From: Ideonella benzenivorans
GTDB lineage: Bacteria > Pseudomonadota > Gammaproteobacteria > Burkholderiales > Burkholderiaceae_C
DNA length: 64,000 bases
NCBI RefSeq assembly: GCF_020387415.1
Contig: NZ_JAGWCB010000010.1
Span: 558,001-622,000, forward strand
Direction: 5' to 3'
Positions within the stretch are counted from its first letter, which is position 1. The number at the start of each line of letters is the position of its first letter. Both the position numbers and the translations under genes were made by a program. This document shows positions 61,606 to 64,000 of this stretch, one piece after another. Below the pieces are notes generated by a model. That model did no database searches and was not told the DNA's origin. It was given only the letters and a program-made list of their open reading frames with translations.

Positions 61606-61661
61606 TCCGCACCTTGTTGCTCCCATCGCCCGATCGAAACCCGGTTGGTACGTGAAGCCCA

Positions 61662-61689
61662 CAAAAAGACAGACCCGCTGCGCGGGTCT
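61662..61689 (-). terminator. Hairpin with T-tract, minus strand
   Basis: AGACCCGC / GCGGGTCT (61671-61678 and 61682-61689, 3-base loop) is followed on the minus strand by GTCTTTTTG. It lies just downstream of the lipoprotein cassette inside the IS fragment, so it could end cassette transcription. Confidence 0.55.
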
Positions 61690-61797
61690 AGGGATTCGTT
61701 TGGCTTGACAGACGGGGAAGCCCTTGTAGTGGAGGTAACCGGCCTTGCGCGGCTTTATGCGCGAGGACCGTGTTGACCGCAGGGTTAGAACTGCGAA

Positions 61798-62229
61798 TCA
61801 CTTGGTGACCACCTTAAACGCCCGACTTTCTACGGTGGAGGTTGAGCTTTGCCCCTGAGCCGACAACGGCGTAAATATTTGAATGGCCTTTGTATTCGGA
61901 ACTAGGAATTCGGCCTCCAAAATTGCTCTGCCGCTCCCCTTCGTTACCACCTCGAAATTTTGCGCTACCGCCGAATTGTCCGCAGCCTGGACCACGAGGG
62001 CCAGCGTTCCAGAGTCAGCACCCAGCGTGTATTCGATCTCAACCTTCATCTTCACTTCTTCACCGGCTTGCAGAACTTCCGCAACGCTGGGCGATACCGA
62101 GGCAATATGGACCGATGAACCACCAGGAGCGGGAGTCCCAAGGTGCGGATCGCTTCGCTGGCACGCGACGAGCAAGGCAGCAGAGAACAGAATAACTACA
62201 AACTGCCTGGAAAGCGTGGGAGTAGTCAT
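61798..62229 (-). CDS. Lipoprotein of unknown function (integron cassette gene)
   Basis: This is a 143-residue putative lipoprotein. The signal and lipobox LLVAC (C23) direct lipidation. The mature domain has alternating short strands (KVEIEYTLG, LALVVQAAD, AILEAEFLVP) of an Ig-like or beta-sandwich type. No family recognised. It starts 5 bases after the preceding attC core (62235-62241) and ends 7 bases before the split attC, so it is a complete cassette gene. Confidence 0.8.
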   Translation of the reverse strand: MTTPTLSRQFVVILFSAALLVACQRSDPHLGTPAPGGSSVHIASVSPSVAEVLQAGEEVKMKVEIEYTLGADSGTLALVVQAADNSAVAQNFEVVTKGSGRAILEAEFLVPNTKAIQIFTPLSAQGQSSTSTVESRAFKVVTK

Positions 62230-62234
62230 AGCAG

Positions 62235-62306
62235 TTCTAACGTTCGAATTCAGCGGACGGTAAAAAGCGCAGATTTTTGACGGTCCGCTGGAATTATTGG
62301 TTGGGC
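62235..62306 (-). repeat. attC recombination site, 72 bp
   Basis: Minus strand: R'' box GCCCAAC (62300-62306) and R' box GTTAGAA (62235-62241, last base off the GTTRRRY consensus). The inner stem CAGCGGAC..GTCAAAAA / TTTTTACCGTCCGCTG is strong. It directly follows the stop of the next cassette gene (62308). Confidence 0.8.
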
Positions 62307-62307
62307 C

Positions 62308-62766
62308 TTAAGTGTCAACGGAAACCCCCTTGAACTCACCTTCCTCAAACCAACAATTGAAAAGATACCCAAGGTTGTCAGTTATGCAGACGAATGTAAT
62401 ATCCCAAGGCTTGCTCTCGTCGCCAGCAAGTGGCACACCTATGCCGCCGGGCTGCAGGGCAGTTCCCCAATGCTCCGGGAACGGCTTGCGGACATAACTT
62501 TGATACTTGTCTATGACATCTTGCGATACACGGGAAAACATTGAGTCCCAGTTACCAGTCACCGTCTGGAAAAAAGCAACCTGCGCCTCTGAAGGCGGCT
62601 CAACTCCTATGGTTTCGATAGAAATCGACAGCTCATCATCCGAATATGCGTCATGCATCCAATATGGGCCACGCTTGCCGCTTTGTAGCGTAAGCCGACC
62701 GAAGACCGGATGCTCAAGTGACACGGAAGGAGTACCGAACAGTAGTCGCTTGAACAATCGGATCAT
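62308..62766 (-). CDS. Hypothetical protein (integron cassette gene)
   Basis: This is a 152-residue soluble protein of unknown function with FGRLTLQSGKRGPYWM and a C-terminal WDITFVCITDNLGYLFNCWFEEGEF. The start ATG at 62766 is 9 bases after the attC core (62776-62782); an upstream TTG at 62781 adds five residues. The gene and attC have the spacing of a cassette. No motif recognised. Confidence 0.75.
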   Translation of the reverse strand: MIRLFKRLLFGTPSVSLEHPVFGRLTLQSGKRGPYWMHDAYSDDELSISIETIGVEPPSEAQVAFFQTVTGNWDSMFSRVSQDVIDKYQSYVRKPFPEHWGTALQPGGIGVPLAGDESKPWDITFVCITDNLGYLFNCWFEEGEFKGVSVDT

Positions 62767-62775
62767 GGTTGATAG

Positions 62776-62842
62776 GCCCAACGCCCTGGTTAACCGGCAA
62801 AAATGCGGAGCATTTTTGTCCGCGTTGAACCTAAAGTTAGGC
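62776..62842 (-). repeat. attC recombination site, 67 bp
   Basis: Minus strand: R'' box GCCTAAC (62836-62842) and R' box GTTGGGC (62776-62782) are complementary. The inner arms (GCGGACAAAAATGC / GCATTTTTGCCGG) form a near-perfect stem. This is the clearest canonical attC in the array. Confidence 0.85.
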
Positions 62843-62875
62843 TGGGGCGCGTAGGCACCAACATCTGATGTCGGA

Positions 62876-63667
62876 TCAATTTTTCTTTAGAAATTCTGCC
62901 AAGACCTCGGAGAGGAACGAAAAGCCCAAGCCCATGAGGTAGACAACGATAGCGAAAGCGGCAGAGCCCACAATTGCTTGAAGAATCCAGTGCAGTGCTG
63001 CTTTTTGGGGCCGAATGAATTCAATGTTGGGGAAGAGTTTGCTGAACTGGGATAATAGCAACTGGTTCAGGTGGCCCCATATGTTAGAGAAAACGAGAAG
63101 AATGAATAAGAAGGAAATGGTGAAACCATTTTCGACCTTGACGTTCGGGGTGACTTTGAAGGCGAGCCAAAGGCTGACCAAGAAGCCTAAAGCGACTCCA
63201 ACGAGCTGAACCAATAGGTTCGTCCAAGGGCTTCGTGCCAAGCCGTTTCTAGTCTTGTGTTTTACGATTACCTCATGGACGGCAGCAAAGGATGCCTCGG
63301 CCCAGTCTTTCGTGTCGGACGACGACACTAAGACGCATCTGGCAGGATCTTGTGCGTCCATGCACAGCTCAAGGTACGCGCCAGTGTTTCTATTGCTAGC
63401 TATAGCGTCAGCTGACTCGATAGTGAAGATGACTCGCTCTACTTTATTTGCTTGGTTGAAGTACCTGAGGAGTTCGTTGAGGTCGAAGACTCGATAGCCT
63501 TTGTTATCGAATCGAATGACGTACGTGAAAAATGCGTTTTTGCCTGCAGGGGACAATTCTGCTTGAAGCTGTGTAAAACGCTCCGCGAAGACGCTGTTAA
63601 TTTGTGCAAGCCCCTCCACGTCGAATGACAGATTCTGTACGTGCTGGTCTCGGATGTAGAACGCCAT
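62876..63667 (-). CDS. Membrane protein of unknown function (first integron cassette gene)
   Basis: This is a 263-residue protein with a soluble N-terminal half (YIRDQHVQNLSFDVEGLAQI) and three C-terminal transmembrane helices (about 155-176, 186-210 and 228-256). ATG at 63667 was chosen; a GTG at 63688 adds seven residues. It lies closest to the attI-like junction, so it is the most recently gained or best expressed cassette. Function unknown. Confidence 0.78.
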   Translation of the reverse strand: MAFYIRDQHVQNLSFDVEGLAQINSVFAERFTQLQAELSPAGKNAFFTYVIRFDNKGYRVFDLNELLRYFNQANKVERVIFTIESADAIASNRNTGAYLELCMDAQDPARCVLVSSSDTKDWAEASFAAVHEVIVKHKTRNGLARSPWTNLLVQLVGVALGFLVSLWLAFKVTPNVKVENGFTISFLFILLVFSNIWGHLNQLLLSQFSKLFPNIEFIRPQKAALHWILQAIVGSAAFAIVVYLMGLGFSFLSEVLAEFLKKN

Positions 63668-63693
63668 TAGCGAGCCTTTGTTTTGCACGAAGA

Positions 63694-63924
63694 GCCTAAC
63701 TAGTTATATACGTCAGAAGTGACGCATAACATCCCGGCGTAACGGATAACCTTTCAATGCATGGATTGCCAAGTCCTTGTCATATCTGATATTTTCCTGC
63801 TCGATGCAGGATAACATTCCATGCAGCGGCGTCAAATGCGTCAAGATCCCCCCATTTGGGGGTAAGAACACCGCTCCGCGGGTCTGGCAGCGTGCCATGC
63901 TGTGAACCGGCGTCAGGGCCTCTG
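63694..63924. other. attI-like recombination region
   Basis: The minus-strand core box GTTAGGC (63694-63700) marks the attI/cassette junction, 27 bases upstream of the first cassette ATG. The spacer from here to the integrase start has no gene I would support. It is less GC-rich than the flank and carries the candidate cassette promoter. Confidence 0.65.
63808..63835 (-). promoter_or_regulatory. Candidate cassette promoter Pc
   Basis: On the minus strand TTGACG (63830-63835) and TATCCT (63808-63813) are separated by 16 bases and point to the cassettes. The position between integrase and attI is where Pc lies in chromosomal integrons. Both boxes are near consensus. Confidence 0.5.
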
Positions 63925-64000
63925 ATGGACGGCAGTAGCCGAACGGTGCCATTCGCGAACCCCCGCTCCTGGCCAAATCCGAGCCCCGACTCAACTCGCC
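63925..64000 (+). CDS. Probable integron integrase IntI, N-terminal part
   Basis: Twenty-five codons (MDGSSRTVPF, ANPRSWPNPSPDSTR) run into the window edge, opposite in direction to the cassettes. The Pro-rich segment followed by SWPNPSPDS resembles the N-terminus of some chromosomal integron integrases, just before the catalytic tyrosine-recombinase domain. The position next to attI and the divergent orientation are exactly as for intI. The active-site residues are outside the window. Confidence 0.55.
   Translation, partial: MDGSSRTVPFANPRSWPNPSPDSTR

Larger units (their letters stand above)
61340..61790 (-). repeat. attC site split by an IS110 fragment
   Basis: The R' side is GTTAGGC (plus GCCTAAC, 61340-61346) and the R'' side is TTCTAAC (plus GTTAGAA, 61784-61790), 450 bp apart, just downstream of the lipoprotein gene stop. 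The insert between them is the IS110-family fragment. The outer flanks GAATGAAAGGGACTTCCC and GTGTTGACCGCAGG would form parts of the site if joined. Confidence 0.5.
58838..64000. mobile_element. Integron cassette array with attI-like junction and integrase start
   Basis: Seven compact genes on the minus strand, of lower GC than the surrounding genome, are each separated by recombination sites whose ends carry the attC core boxes GTTRRRY and RYYYAAC. Most start within about 35 bases of the preceding site. At the right end an attI-like junction, a likely cassette promoter and the first codons of a divergent integrase complete the platform. The array ends at the EamA gene on the left. The whole element continues past 64000. 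Confidence 0.85.

Noticed and set aside
63713-63994. 93-codon minus-strand frame upstream of the cassettes
   Set aside because: It overlaps the attI-like region, the candidate Pc and the integrase start, and resembles no protein.
1-64000. tRNA, rRNA, CRISPR arrays, riboswitches and prophage genes
   Set aside because: No cloverleaf, repeat array with regular spacers, known aptamer pattern or phage structural gene was found by eye. The only mobile features are the integron and the IS110 remnant.

Overview
The window is high-GC DNA from a Gram-negative betaproteobacterium, most likely Burkholderiales of the Sphaerotilaceae/Comamonadaceae type. The case rests on gene content (a cyoABCDE bo3 oxidase, a general porin, a DctB-like sensor, a KgtP-like permease, MerT/MerP) and on the strong GC bias of codons. 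It opens inside hisF. No rRNA, tRNA or CRISPR array was seen.

Layout. 1-8.7 kb: housekeeping and accessory genes (hisF, DJ-1/PfpI protein, glyoxalase-like protein, WrbA-like flavoprotein, MarR, methyltransferase, EamA exporter, LysR, GST). 8.7-23.1 kb: a catabolic locus. It holds a gamma-glutamyltransferase-like hydrolase, two paralogous transporters, a porin, a short-chain dehydrogenase, a 2Fe-2S/FAD reductase, a GlcG/HbpS protein, an aldehyde dehydrogenase, a heme-oxygenase-like diiron oxidase with its full metal-ligand set, two 2Fe-2S ferredoxins flanking an unknown small protein, a TauE/SafE permease, an ornithine cyclodeaminase/mu-crystallin homologue and a GntR/FCD regulator. A 13-bp palindrome, GTATAC-N-GTATAC, recurs in its promoter regions and ties them into one regulon. 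23.3-31.3 kb: a DASS anion transporter, ClpP, CbpM/CbpA and a sensor-regulator pair divergent to a KgtP-like permease. 31.3-37.7 kb: two beta-propeller proteins, a periplasmic creatininase-family protein, a pyruvate-kinase-like protein with an N-terminal extension, and a GST. 37.7-42.6 kb: the bo3 oxidase operon. 43-58.8 kb: LysR/EamA, a high-molecular-weight FabG, pirin, a D-amino-acid-dehydrogenase-like oxidase, an aminotransferase, a ClC channel, a tight phosphatase/kinase pair, TlpA, a transglutaminase-like protein, MerT/MerP, and Lrp with EamA.

58.8-64.0 kb: base composition falls and the organisation becomes that of an integron. Seven compact genes all lie on the minus strand. They are separated by attC-type recombination sites with GTTRRRY/RYYYAAC core boxes. 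An attI-like junction and a candidate cassette promoter lie at the right end. The first codons of a divergent integron integrase are the last thing in the window. One attC has been split by an IS110-family fragment.

How the genes work together (inference). In the 8.7-23.1 kb locus the reductase and ferredoxins would feed electrons to the diiron oxidase. The oxidase would attack a small, probably nitrogen-containing substrate brought in by the porin and transporters. The aldehyde dehydrogenase, SDR and cyclodeaminase homologue would process the products, and the GntR protein would repress the set until the substrate is present. The substrate cannot be read from the sequence.
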